From: an uncultured Eubacteriales bacterium
GTDB lineage: Bacteria > Bacillota > Clostridia > Peptostreptococcales > Anaerovoracaceae
Reading direction: 5' to 3'
Assembly: GCA_900545135.1 (NCBI GenBank)
Contig: UQXL01000010.1
Coordinates: 1-64,000 of the forward strand
DNA length: 64,000 bases
In this document: in pieces, positions 41,597 through 49,939 of the stretch
How positions within the stretch are numbered: position 1 is the stretch's first letter
How the letters are laid out: every line of letters begins with the position of its first letter
Translations under genes and position numbers: made by a program
The notes under the pieces: model-generated
Told to the model about the DNA's origin: nothing
The model's database searches: none
What the model saw: the letters and a program-made list of their open reading frames with translations, nothing else

Positions 41597-41641
41597 GGCG
41601 GCTCCAACAAGGGCGGCTCCAACAAGGGCGGCTCCAACAAC
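41597..41641 (+). repeat. 15-bp tandem repeat, three units
   Basis: GGCGGCTCCAACAAG repeated three times (41597-41611, 41612-41626, 41627-41641, the last with one change), between the TetR gene and the kinase leader. It is not in a supported gene. Confidence 0.85.
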
Positions 41642-41735
41642 CGCGGCTCATATATCAACGGCTGAAATCTTCCCGGAACGAGGATGGTCTTATCCCGGAG
41701 AGGGATTAGGATATAAGCAACTCGCCTTGCGTTCA

Positions 41736-41762
41736 CCTGGTCTGCAGGGCAAAACTACCAGG
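41736..41762 (+). promoter_or_regulatory. Stem-loop overlapping kinase ribosome-binding site
   Basis: CCTGGT (41736-41741) pairs with ACCAGG (41757-41762), and the last two G belong to the AGGAGG site (ends 41765) of the kinase gene. A translational control switch is possible. 41564-41735 shows no gene apart from the tandem repeat. Confidence 0.4.
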
Positions 41763-41772
41763 AGGTATCAAA

Positions 41773-43317
41773 ATGGCAGTGAAAGTAATCACTTACGATG
41801 TCGGAACCACCGGCATGAAGGCCTGCATGTTCGACATTTCCACCGAGGAAAGCGTGCGCTATATAGCGGGAGAAACTGAGAGCTACGAACTTCACGTCCT
41901 AAAAAACGGAGGGGTCGAGTAGGAACCGGACGACTGGTGGCAGGCTATGGCTAAAGCCACTAAAAAACTACTGGAAAAAACCGGAGTTGCCAAGGAAGAA
42001 ATCAAAGGAATTTCTTTCTGCTCCCAATTCCAGACCGTAGTCATGGTAGACAAGAACGGAAAGCCTCTTCACCGCGGCATGAGCTGCATGGACAGCCGTG
42101 CCGACAAGCAGTTCAAGGACTGCATGAGCACCGGTATCAAGGTCAAGGGGCTGAATATAATAAAAGTGCTTAAATACCTCAAGATCACCGGTGCAGTGTC
42201 GGCCAGCGCCAAGGACCCGGCGTGGAAATATCTATGGATAAAAGAAAACGAACCGGAGATCTTTGCAAAAACATATAAATGGCTTGACGCCAAAGAATAT
42301 CTGACATGCCGCGCCACGGGAAAGATGATCGCCAGCATAGACGACGCAGGCGGCACCTTCCTCTACGACGTACATAACCAGTGTTGGAGCGACACGCTCT
42401 GCAAAATGCTCAAAATTGAAAAAAAGCATCTTCCGGAACTTTGCAAGTCTACCGATGAAGTAGGCAAGCTGCTTCCCGAGCCTGCTGAAGAGCTGGGACT
42501 TACTCCTGGAACATCGGTCATTTCAGGCGGCAGCGACGTAAGTCTATGTTCAGTGGGAGCCGGCTGCACTGAAGTCGGCGACGTGCTGGTATATTCCGGA
42601 ACCAGCGGCTGGGTCGCGACAACAGTAGACAGACTGCACCTTGACCTGAGCAACATCATAGGAGCCTTAGTAGGCGCAGACCCGAACACTTACAACTACA
42701 TCGCAGAAGTAGAAACTTCCGGCAAGTGTATCGAATGGGTAAAGGACCGCATCGACCAGCTGGAAATTGATTACGACCAGATGATAGATTATATCAAAGA
42801 TACTCCTGCCGGCAGCAACGGCGTCATTTTCTCACCGTGGATGCATGGAAACCGCTGTCCGTTCGACGACGCCAACTCAAGAGGCGTATTTTTCAATCTG
42901 GACATCACCACCAAGGGAAGCGACCTGATGAAATCTGTTATCGAGGGTGTGTGCATGCACATGCTGTGGCTGCTTCAGGCTACTGAGAAGACATTTAAGA
43001 CCAACCCCGTCGTCAGATTTTCCGGCGGAAGCGCCATTTCTCCTTTCATATGCCAGGTCATGGCCGACGTTCTGGGAAGAGACGTTGAAACAATAGAAAA
43101 CCCAAGGCAAGTAGGCGCAATGGGAGCCGCTGCCCTGATGGCTGTAAGCTTCGGCATGCTGGACGATATCAAAGACATAAAGAAAATCATCAAAGTCAGC
43201 GCGACTTATCATCCTAATCAAGAAAATCACGCGGTATATCAAAAACTACTGCCCGTATTTAAAGATCTTTATAAAAACAATAAGAAGGCGTTCGCCGCTC
43301 TCAACGGCGAAGGATAG
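41773..43317 (+). pseudogene. FGGY-family carbohydrate kinase (xylulokinase-like) with in-frame amber stop
   Basis: From ATG 41773 (AGGAGG 7 bases upstream) the frame reads ITYDVGTTGMKA, the ATP-site motif of FGGY kinases, for 49 codons, then TAG at 41920-41922, then continues open for another 464 codons without any frameshift. The TAG follows GVE and precedes EPDDWW, where relatives typically have Gln, so it looks like CAG to TAG. Downstream motifs are intact: GGSDVSLCSVGAG, VYSGTSGWVAT and the FGGY_C region RFSGGSAISPFICQVMADVL. Either a recent pseudogene, a sequencing error, or read-through. It is first in a cluster with aminotransferase, RuBisCO-like and HAD genes, and presumably phosphorylates a sugar. 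Confidence 0.8.
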
Positions 43318-43377
43318 AATTATTAAAGCATGGAATAGGTTAAAATCCGAGACAAACACAAACAGGAGGTAAATCAA

Positions 43378-44820
43378 ATGAATGCAAGCTACGGCGTATC
43401 AAGATGGCCAGATGAAAAAGAAGTATTTGAAAAAATGGAAAGGCTGGTAAATCAGCCGCTTCGCCACATCAAGCCCGAAGCCATGTCAAAATACATGAAG
43501 TATTTTGAAGAAAAATGCAAAGGCTCAAAGGCCATGATCGAGCAGGCAAAAAAAGTAATTCCGGGAGGCGTCCAGCACAACCTGGCATTCAATTATCCGT
43601 TCCCGCTGGTAGTGGAAAAAGCCGAAGGAGCTTATCTATACGATATAGACGGAAACCGCTACGTCGATTATCTGCAGGCCGGAGGCCCTACTCTTTTAGG
43701 AAGCAATTATGAACCCGTAAACCGGAAAGTCTGGGAAGTAGTAAAAGAGTCAGGCCCCGTCACCGGACTTTTCCACCCTTATGAAATGAAGCTGGCGGAG
43801 AAAATCCGCGAATGTATGCCATGGGTAGAAATGTACAGATGTCTGGCCAGCGGCACAGAAGCCGATATGGTGGCCATCAGAATTGCCCGCACATATACAG
43901 GCAAGCAGAACATAATCAAGGTCGGCGGCGCATATCACGGCTGGAGCGATCAGCTGGTTTATTCGCTGCACATTCCTTATACTCAGACCTTTGAGGCGCA
44001 CGGAATCCCTAAAGAAGCTTCCGCAAACACCAAAGAATTTTTCCCTGGAGATGTTGCAGGACTTCGCAAAGTCCTCGAGGAAAACGAGAAGAACGGCGGT
44101 ACTGCAGCCGTTATCATCGAGCCGTTCGGCCCTGAAAGCGGCACACGTCCTGTTGCGATGGATTTCGCAGCAAAGGTGCGCGAGCTCTGTGACGAATTCA
44201 ACGCTCTGCTCATCTTCGACGAAGTCGTCACCGCTTTCCGCGTTGGCCCTGGTGGAGCTCAGGGATTCTTCAACGTAAAACCTGATCTGACCGTATTCGG
44301 CAAGATAGTAGCCGGCGGATATCCTATGGCAGGAGGCGTAGGCGGCAGCGAGGAAATCATGTCCTGCATAGCAGCAGGTGTAAAGGCCGGAAAAAAGAAA
44401 GCTTATGTAGGCGGAACTCTCACAGCCAATCCGCTTTCATGTGCAGCCGGATATTTTGCCATCGACGAAATAATCAAGCAGGACGCCGCAAAAAAAGCAG
44501 GCGAAAACGGCGACAAACTGTGCGACGGCATACAAAAGCTTATCGACAAATACGAGCTGCCGTTCGTGACATGGAATACCGGCTCCATCGTCCACTTTGA
44601 AGTTTCAGGCGTAATGTACCTGAGCGTGACCGACCCTGACATCTTCAAGAAGATTCCTGAACGTCAGCAGTACATCGAAGAATTCGGCGCAGCTCTGACC
44701 GCCAACGGAGTCATCACTCTGGCAGGAAGCAGAATCTATACCAGCATGGCCGACAACGACGAGACCATCGCTCAGACTCTGGCCGCCTTTGAAGAAGTAT
44801 TCTCAAATATTGAAAAATAA
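43378..44820 (+). CDS. Class III PLP aminotransferase, glutamate-1-semialdehyde aminomutase-like
   Basis: A 480-residue PLP enzyme. VIPGGVQHN is the GSA-type N-terminal signature, followed by YDIDGNRYVDYLQAGGPTLLG, ASGTEADMVAIRIARTYTGK, GAYHGWSDQLVY, IIEPFGPESG, FDEVVTAFRVGPGGAQG and FGKIVAGGYPMAGGVGG, in which K is the PLP lysine. The N-terminal 60 residues extend beyond HemL. No haem genes are near, so this is likely not HemL but one of the paralogues that aminate or isomerise a phosphorylated or carbonyl substrate. AGGAGGT precedes the start. Second gene of the RuBisCO-like cluster; its substrate should be linked to the kinase product. Confidence 0.88.
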   Translation: MNASYGVSRWPDEKEVFEKMERLVNQPLRHIKPEAMSKYMKYFEEKCKGSKAMIEQAKKVIPGGVQHNLAFNYPFPLVVEKAEGAYLYDIDGNRYVDYLQAGGPTLLGSNYEPVNRKVWEVVKESGPVTGLFHPYEMKLAEKIRECMPWVEMYRCLASGTEADMVAIRIARTYTGKQNIIKVGGAYHGWSDQLVYSLHIPYTQTFEAHGIPKEASANTKEFFPGDVAGLRKVLEENEKNGGTAAVIIEPFGPESGTRPVAMDFAAKVRELCDEFNALLIFDEVVTAFRVGPGGAQGFFNVKPDLTVFGKIVAGGYPMAGGVGGSEEIMSCIAAGVKAGKKKAYVGGTLTANPLSCAAGYFAIDEIIKQDAAKKAGENGDKLCDGIQKLIDKYELPFVTWNTGSIVHFEVSGVMYLSVTDPDIFKKIPERQQYIEEFGAALTANGVITLAGSRIYTSMADNDETIAQTLAAFEEVFSNIEK

Positions 44821-44901
44821 CGCCGCATCGCCGCGCGGTACTGCGAACTCGCACCCCGAGGCAGGCAAAGTTCGCGGCACGCAACTACAAGGAGGTAAAT
44901 T

Positions 44902-46218
44902 ATGATTCGTAAATTAGACATGGAAAACTTGACTTACGCATTCCCGGAAGTAGCTTTTTCCGAGGATTATGTGATAGCTACTTATCAGGCCAAGGTACAG
45001 ACCTCAAACATTGAAAAGCTGGCCATGGCCATTGCTGACGAGCAGACCACGGGAACATGGATCAAGGTAGGCGCCGATTCCATCGAAAAGACCAAGCGCT
45101 TCGGTTCAAAGCTGGTAGCTCTGTATGAAGTTCCTGATATCGGCTGCGACTACCAGTCAGACGAACCGCCTATGTACGTCATTCAGGTGGCTTATCCTAT
45201 GGAAAACTTCTCCACAAGCATGTCAGCGATTCAGACGATTCTCTTCGGAAACATTTCCGCTTCCGGAATGATTCGCCTCATCGACGTTGCTTTCCCTAAG
45301 AAATTCATCGAAAAATTCCAGGGTCCTAAGTTCGGCGTAGAGGGAATGAGAGAAGTTCTCGGAGTAAAGGACAGACCTCTGCTCAATGCCATGATCAAGC
45401 CAAACATCGGCTGGACTCCTGACGAAGGCGCGGAACTGTTCTATCGTGCCTGCAAAGGCGGCGTAGACGTTATCAAGGACGACGAGCTCATGCTGGCCGA
45501 CGGACCTTTCTGCCCGCTCGAAGAAAGAGTTTCCAAGTTTATGGCCATGGAAAAGAAAGTTTATGAAGAAACAGGCGAACACAGCCTTTATGCCGTAAAC
45601 ATTTCAGACAGCACAGGCAAAGTCAAGGAAAACGCTTACAGGGCTCTTGAAGCCGGCGGAAACTGTCTGATGGTGAACGTATACACCACAGGCCACGACA
45701 CGCTGAAAATGCTGGCCGACGACCCTAACATCAACGTGCCTATCCTGGCTCACGTAAACTTTGCCGGAACCATGGCCGCTTCCACTTATACAGGAATCGC
45801 CGCTCCGCTTCTTGTCGGAAAGCTGACACGTCTGGCAGGCGGAGACTTCCAGATCAACGGACATCCTTTCGGCAAATTCCCTGTATCCCACAAAGTATTC
45901 TACCGCTGCTTCAAGTTCTTCACTCAGCCTTGGTGGAACATAAAGCCTATGATGTACGCTTGCTCAGGCGGTACTACTCAGATGGCTGTGGAAAAGATAG
46001 TCAAGGAAGTAGGAACCGACGTTATGCTGGCCGCAGGCGGCGGAGTTCACGGTCATCCGGACGGCAGCGAAGCCGGAGCCAAATCCATGCGTCAGGCCAT
46101 TGACGCCGCAATGCAGGGAATCCCTGTTACCGAATACGCCAAGGATCACAAGGAACTGGCAAGAATGCTCGGCTTCCTGAATCCTGAACTCAAGAAGAAC
46201 TTCGACTTGATGATGTAA
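44902..46218 (+). CDS. RuBisCO-like protein (form IV), with most RuBisCO catalytic residues kept
   Basis: A 438-residue RuBisCO large-chain homologue. By motif alignment with spinach RuBisCO: E60 is at E47 (DEQTTGTW), N123 at N117 (FGNISA), K175 at K166 (IKPNIGW), the carbamylated K201 at K192 with D203/E204 as D194/E195 (GGVDVIKDDE), the loop-6 K334 at K325 (FGKFP), S379 at S355 (SGG) and the phosphate loop GGGVHGHP at 379-386. The H327 motif HIHSG reads FQING and is lost. This is not a carboxylase in context; relatives act as enolases or isomerases (MtnW) or act on oxo-isoapionate phosphates. AAGGAGG precedes the ATG. Operon with kinase, aminotransferase and HAD phosphatase. Confidence 0.92.
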   Translation: MIRKLDMENLTYAFPEVAFSEDYVIATYQAKVQTSNIEKLAMAIADEQTTGTWIKVGADSIEKTKRFGSKLVALYEVPDIGCDYQSDEPPMYVIQVAYPMENFSTSMSAIQTILFGNISASGMIRLIDVAFPKKFIEKFQGPKFGVEGMREVLGVKDRPLLNAMIKPNIGWTPDEGAELFYRACKGGVDVIKDDELMLADGPFCPLEERVSKFMAMEKKVYEETGEHSLYAVNISDSTGKVKENAYRALEAGGNCLMVNVYTTGHDTLKMLADDPNINVPILAHVNFAGTMAASTYTGIAAPLLVGKLTRLAGGDFQINGHPFGKFPVSHKVFYRCFKFFTQPWWNIKPMMYACSGGTTQMAVEKIVKEVGTDVMLAAGGGVHGHPDGSEAGAKSMRQAIDAAMQGIPVTEYAKDHKELARMLGFLNPELKKNFDLMM

Positions 46219-46258
46219 TTCCAATATTGCTGATGTAATTCAATATTACGCGCAAAAA

Positions 46259-46282
46259 GGCTGCCGGCTTTTGTCGGCAGCC
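46259..46282 (+). terminator. Intercistronic stem-loop between RuBisCO-like and HAD genes
   Basis: GGCTGCCG (46259-46266), 8-base loop, CGGCAGCC (46275-46282), followed only by TAATTTT. It is a strong stem with a weak T-run, so a partial terminator or stabiliser. Just before it a 17-base stretch, TGATGTAATTC-AATATT, is duplicated in tandem at the 3' end of the RuBisCO-like gene (46211-46250). Confidence 0.6.
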
Positions 46283-46307
46283 GTAATTTTCAAAGAGAGG
46301 TAAACGA

Positions 46308-46940
46308 GTGTATCAGAATATAATTTTTATTGATTTTGACGGAACCATCACGACGGAAGATACCCTGACTGGCGCCATACTGCCCTTTGTGGACAAAGCG
46401 GAATTCATTGAATATGCCGGAAAACTTGAACGCGGCGAGATAACGCTGAGCCAGGTGGTTCGCTACGCTTATGACGGCAGGCCGGCCTCCTGGATCCCGG
46501 ATATGCTTAAATATATCGACAGCGTAAAAATTCGTCCCGGGTTTGAGGAATTTCTGAATAAAATGAAAGAAAAAGCCATCCCCGTTGTCGTAATTTCCGG
46601 CGGTTTTCGTCAGTTCTCGGAAAGAAAGCTGGCTCCATACATGGATAAACTGACGGCTCTTCACGCCGTGGAAATGACGGTAGACGGCGATAAAATAAAG
46701 TTGATTTCTCAGCATGATGACGGCAACGAATTGCTGAAAAAGACCGATATAATGGCCAAATACGAATACAGTTATTCTATCGGCATAGGCGACAGCTTTA
46801 CAGACAAGAACATGGCTCAGGCTGTGGACTGCTGCTTTGCCAGGGACGTACTGGCTCAGTATTTGAATAAGATAGGCAGAACTTATAAACCTTACGAGGA
46901 TTTCTTCGATGTAATCAAGGGAATAGATGAGATTTTGTGA
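46308..46940 (+). CDS. HAD-superfamily phosphatase, MtnX/SerB-like
   Basis: A 210-residue HAD hydrolase. Motif I is FIDFDGTIT, motif II VISGG, motif III has Lys in ERKLAPYMDK, motif IV GIGDSFTDKNM. In B. subtilis, MtnX removes phosphate from the enolised product of the RuBisCO-like MtnW. Pairing with a RuBisCO-like gene here points to the same chemistry: enolisation or isomerisation, then dephosphorylation. The start is GTG 46308 with GAGAGG upstream. It is last in the cluster. Confidence 0.88.
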   Translation: MYQNIIFIDFDGTITTEDTLTGAILPFVDKAEFIEYAGKLERGEITLSQVVRYAYDGRPASWIPDMLKYIDSVKIRPGFEEFLNKMKEKAIPVVVISGGFRQFSERKLAPYMDKLTALHAVEMTVDGDKIKLISQHDDGNELLKKTDIMAKYEYSYSIGIGDSFTDKNMAQAVDCCFARDVLAQYLNKIGRTYKPYEDFFDVIKGIDEIL

Positions 46941-47046
46941 TGCGCCGGCGTTCTGCTGCTATGGCATATTCGCCGCAGCTTTTATATTCGGGGAATTCAG
47001 GCAATTGGGGCAATTCAAAGGATTCGCAGAATTAGACTGAAAACTG

Positions 47047-47164
47047 TTGAAGCCAGTTCCCGATTTTGCTATATTTAGGTCAAAAGGAAACCGTCAAAAA
47101 CGGCTGGCCTGTAGAGTTATGAATAACTGCCTAAGATTGCAGGCGCAAAGGCAGTTATTTTTTT
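47047..47164 (+). ncRNA. Candidate antisense antitoxin RNA, locus 2, with promoter and terminator
   Basis: TTGAAG (47047-47052), 17 bases, TATATT (47070-47075), a transcript from about 47082 with the hairpin CCGTCAAAAACGG and ending at terminator AATAACTGCC/GGCAGTTATT (47122-47159) plus T-run. The 35 bases after the -10 match the antisense RNA of the locus at 50.7 kb closely (TATATTTAGGTCAA-AGGAA-CCG). It overlaps the 3' end of the peptide frame at 47155-47214 on the opposite strand. Confidence 0.65.
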
Positions 47165-47214
47165 ATGTAAATGGTTATTCTGAATTTCCCGGAAGAAATG
47201 GTGATCCTTACCAG
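47155..47214 (-). CDS. Candidate 19-residue type I toxin-like peptide, copy 2, with CTG at the start position
   Basis: On the minus strand 60 bases encode LVRITISSGKFRITIYIKK plus stop. Length and pattern match the peptide of locus 1 (MIRITITFKKIRITIYIKK), the last 8 residues being identical. The first codon is CTG where locus 1 has ATG, and GGTGG lies 12 bases upstream. Either an inactivated copy or a rare CTG start. It lies downstream of mutM, converging on the antisense RNA. The 46941-47313 stretch holds nothing else. Confidence 0.45.
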   Translation of the reverse strand: MVRITISSGKFRITIYIKK

Positions 47215-47313
47215 GCGTGCCGTCCACCGTTATTTTACGACTTTTTTCGTCACTCCGTTCCTGGTCGTGGGATCGCAATCCTAACCATATTTGCCTCTGA
47301 CATTCTTTCTATC

Positions 47314-48138
47314 TTATCTCTGACATCCCGGGCAGAACACACTGCTCCTGCCTCCGATCACAATGCGGCGAAGCGTTTTGCCGCATACAGGACACGGCTC
47401 GTTTTCATGCCCGTAAACTTGCAGAAAAGGCGTATTTCTATAATCTTTACCCTTTGTTTCCAGGTATTCTTCAGGCGTTATCTGGTTTTTTTCAATAAAG
47501 TAAGCAAGCCGCTCTCTGATCGCTGCCGCGAGGCGCTCCCATTCTTCTTCCGTAAGACTGCATGCAGGCCGTACCGGATGAATCTTTGCCGTAAATAATA
47601 TTTCATCCGAATAGATATTGCCGATTCCGGCCACAGCGTTCTGATCCAAAAGACATTCCTTGATGGCCCTTTTTCTTGCCTTTAGACGTTCTTTCAGATA
47701 CCCAGCGGAAAAACCTTGTTCCAGCGGCTCTGCGCCTAATTTTTTGATACCGCTGTATATGTCCTCTTCGTCCTTTCCTATAAGCCACAGCCGGCCGAAC
47801 CTGCGCGTGTCGGAAAACCGCAGTTCATTGCCGTCGTTCAGGTAAAATACCACATGAGTGTGTTTTTCTGCCTCAATTTCGGGAGCTGCAAGCAGCAAGC
47901 ATCCTGTCATACGCAGATGAACGATTATTTGATCGCCGCTGTCCAGGAAAATCATCAAAAATTTTCCTCTGCGTTCCATACCGGAAATAGTCTGCCCTTT
48001 AATCTTTGAGCAAAATTCCTCTGCACCGGGATGGGATATAACTTCCGGGCGGTTTACTATTACGTTTTCTATCAAACGGCCTTTTATCTGCGGCCCTATG
48101 ACTCTTTTTACGGTTTCAACTTCTGGCAGTTCCGGCAT
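47314..48138 (-). CDS. mutM: Formamidopyrimidine-DNA glycosylase
   Basis: A 274-residue Fpg. The N-terminal MPELPEVETV includes the catalytic Pro and Glu; HTHVVFYL and RRFGRLWL follow; the helix-two-turn-helix is DQNAVAGIGNIYSDEILF; and the C-terminal zinc finger has CPVCGKTL ... CPGC. It removes oxidised purines such as 8-oxoguanine from DNA. Its first 23 bases overlap the end of the SPL-like gene upstream, so MarR, SPL-like and mutM form one repair-oriented operon. Confidence 0.96.
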   Translation of the reverse strand: MPELPEVETVKRVIGPQIKGRLIENVIVNRPEVISHPGAEEFCSKIKGQTISGMERRGKFLMIFLDSGDQIIVHLRMTGCLLLAAPEIEAEKHTHVVFYLNDGNELRFSDTRRFGRLWLIGKDEEDIYSGIKKLGAEPLEQGFSAGYLKERLKARKRAIKECLLDQNAVAGIGNIYSDEILFTAKIHPVRPACSLTEEEWERLAAAIRERLAYFIEKNQITPEEYLETKGKDYRNTPFLQVYGHENEPCPVCGKTLRRIVIGGRSSVFCPGCQR

Positions 48139-49027
48139 ATTTTTTCTCCTTTCCAGCGCTTTTTTTGATTTTTTCGTGATAAAAATAATTTACTATAACC
48201 GGCGGCGCATCAAATGGCCTTTTAATGCTGTCGTCATTGGTCACGTAATCCAACCCTATCTCTTCTGCATAAGCCTTCAGTTCCATATCCATCATTTCCC
48301 AGTATCCATTGTCTCTTTTGCTGTAAATTTCATGGTAAAGCTGCTGCAGGTGAGGATATTTTTCATTTATGTATCTGATAATCCTGGTTTTGTAGCTGCC
48401 CCGCAGATTTAGATTTTCCAGCCAAATCAGATTGCACTGATCTTTAGCTCGCTCGATGATTTCTTTTACATCGGTAATGCCCGGAAAAAAGGGCGAAATA
48501 AAGCACGTTGTGCGTACTCCTGCATTATGGAAAATTTTCATCGCTTCCAGACGGCGCTCGATGGAGACGGCGCCATCCATATCCTGACGAAAGGACTCGT
48601 CCAGCGTGTTGACGGACCAAGATACGCGAGCATCCGGGAAAGTTTTTATCAAATCCAAATCCCGCAGCACCAGATCGCTTTTCGTAGCTATACTGATCTT
48701 CGCCCCGCTGCCCTGAAGCTGAGTGAGTAAAGCGCGCGTGCGCCGGTATGTTTCCTCCTGTGGCAAATAGGGATCGGTAACGGAGCCTATGAACAATTCT
48801 TTTCCGGCATACCTTTCAGGATTTTTGATTTCGGGCCAATTTTTCACGTCTAAAAATGTTCCCCATTCCTCCATATGGCCTGTAAATCGTTTCATAAAAG
48901 ATGCATAGCAATATTTGCAGCCGTGAGTGCAGCCCACATAAGGGTTGACAGAATATTCGCACACAGGAAGATTGGATCTGCTTAAAATATTACTCACCTG
49001 GATTTGCTTGATAATCGGTTCAGACAT
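48116..49027 (-). CDS. Radical SAM protein of the SPL family
   Basis: A 303-residue radical SAM protein. CTHGCKYCYA is the cluster motif (C-x3-C-x2-C); VGCTHGC context, ELFIGSVTDPYLPQEETYRR and CFISPFFPGITD fit the family often annotated as SPL family radical SAM protein. Spore photoproduct lyase proper has a longer N-terminus, so substrate is unknown. The start is at 49027 (MSEPIIKQ), since the longer frame at 49045 has no better site. It overlaps MarR and mutM ends, indicating co-translation; DNA repair is a reasonable inference. Confidence 0.88.
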   Translation of the reverse strand: MSEPIIKQIQVSNILSRSNLPVCEYSVNPYVGCTHGCKYCYASFMKRFTGHMEEWGTFLDVKNWPEIKNPERYAGKELFIGSVTDPYLPQEETYRRTRALLTQLQGSGAKISIATKSDLVLRDLDLIKTFPDARVSWSVNTLDESFRQDMDGAVSIERRLEAMKIFHNAGVRTTCFISPFFPGITDVKEIIERAKDQCNLIWLENLNLRGSYKTRIIRYINEKYPHLQQLYHEIYSKRDNGYWEMMDMELKAYAEEIGLDYVTNDDSIKRPFDAPPVIVNYFYHEKIKKSAGKEKKYAGTARS

Positions 49028-49493
49028 CGCTGCCGCCCTCCTCATCTTTTATTTTTTCAAACTCATTTTTCATTAGGGCGGAAAACAAATCTGTAATCCG
49101 CACCAGCTCTGCTATATCACGGTCAGACAGTTCTGCCATTGCATCTATTTCCGCATTCGCGGCCGGGACTATGATCTTTCCCGCATATGTCTTTCCTTTT
49201 TCTGTAAGACGAATTATCTTATTGCGGCGGTCTGTTTCAGATTCCGTCAGTGTAACATATCTCTTTTCGAGAAATTTTTTAATTATGGCGCTTATGGTCT
49301 GCTTGGTCGCTGACAGGCGGCTGCAGATTTCGGACTGCATACAGCCGTCCTCGGCAAACCAAATTATATCCAGTACAAATAATTCTTTCGCCGTAAGATC
49401 GTGTTTTCTGGCATACATTTCATATGCAGCAAACTGAATGTCCCTCAGCATGCAGTACTTGTTTACAAAATTCCTGACGTCTTCGCGTTTCAT
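49020..49493 (-). CDS. MarR-family transcriptional regulator
   Basis: A 157-residue winged-helix regulator. The HTH is CMQSEICSRLSATKQTISAI followed by EKRYVTLTESETDRRNKIIR, the wing with the typical DRR motif. The start is placed at 49493 (MKREDVRN), with AAGGAAG upstream. It overlaps the SPL-like gene by 8 bases, so it heads a repair-type operon and probably autoregulates it. Effector is unknown; MarR proteins often sense oxidants, which would suit mutM. Confidence 0.85.
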   Translation of the reverse strand: MKREDVRNFVNKYCMLRDIQFAAYEMYARKHDLTAKELFVLDIIWFAEDGCMQSEICSRLSATKQTISAIIKKFLEKRYVTLTESETDRRNKIIRLTEKGKTYAGKIIVPAANAEIDAMAELSDRDIAELVRITDLFSALMKNEFEKIKDEEGGSDV

Positions 49494-49889
49494 GATGTTC
49501 TTCCTTCTGTTTCCAGGGCTTACGTGATTTTGGCGAACGTTTTCCGCAATTGGGCAGACGGCCAATAGTCCGATATTTGACTTTTATTATATCATATAAT
49601 TTTTCTTTTTTCAATGGCTGAGGGCCGCAGTTTTCCGGCTGAATTGAATTGGCGGTTTTCTTACATGAAGCTTAACGCTGTCCTGCTCCACGCACTCCTT
49701 TATAAATCATGAAATAACTTTTTCCTTTATATAACCGTTTGTATATAGAGCTTTCCTCATGTCACAGCCATGAACCAGTCCAGACTCTGCCATGCTTCTT
49801 CTCTGAAGCACAAGCACGGTGTTCGAAAGCAGTCTTAAATCATAATTTTTATTTTTTATGAAAAAGATTTCTAAAATGAAAATTTTCTA
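49494..49889. other. Gene-free region
   Basis: About 400 bases between the MarR operon and the tRNA-Leu promoter. I see no gene or strong RNA structure; it contains short AT-rich segments and no ribosome site with a supported frame. Confidence 0.6.
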
Positions 49890-49918
49890 TTGAAATTTAC
49901 TTTAAATTAGTGTATAGT
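49890..49918 (+). promoter_or_regulatory. Sigma-A promoter of tRNA-Leu
   Basis: TTGAAA (49890-49895), 17 bases, TATAGT (49913-49918), with start about 15 bases before the tRNA. Confidence 0.75.
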
Positions 49919-49939
49919 AGGAATGTCGAAAGTTAATAT

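Noticed and set aside
41920..41922. Selenocysteine or programmed pyrrolysine at the kinase TAG
   Set aside because: The codon is TAG, not TGA, and the position is a Gln in relatives, so a simple nonsense change is more likely; nothing in the window supports recoding.
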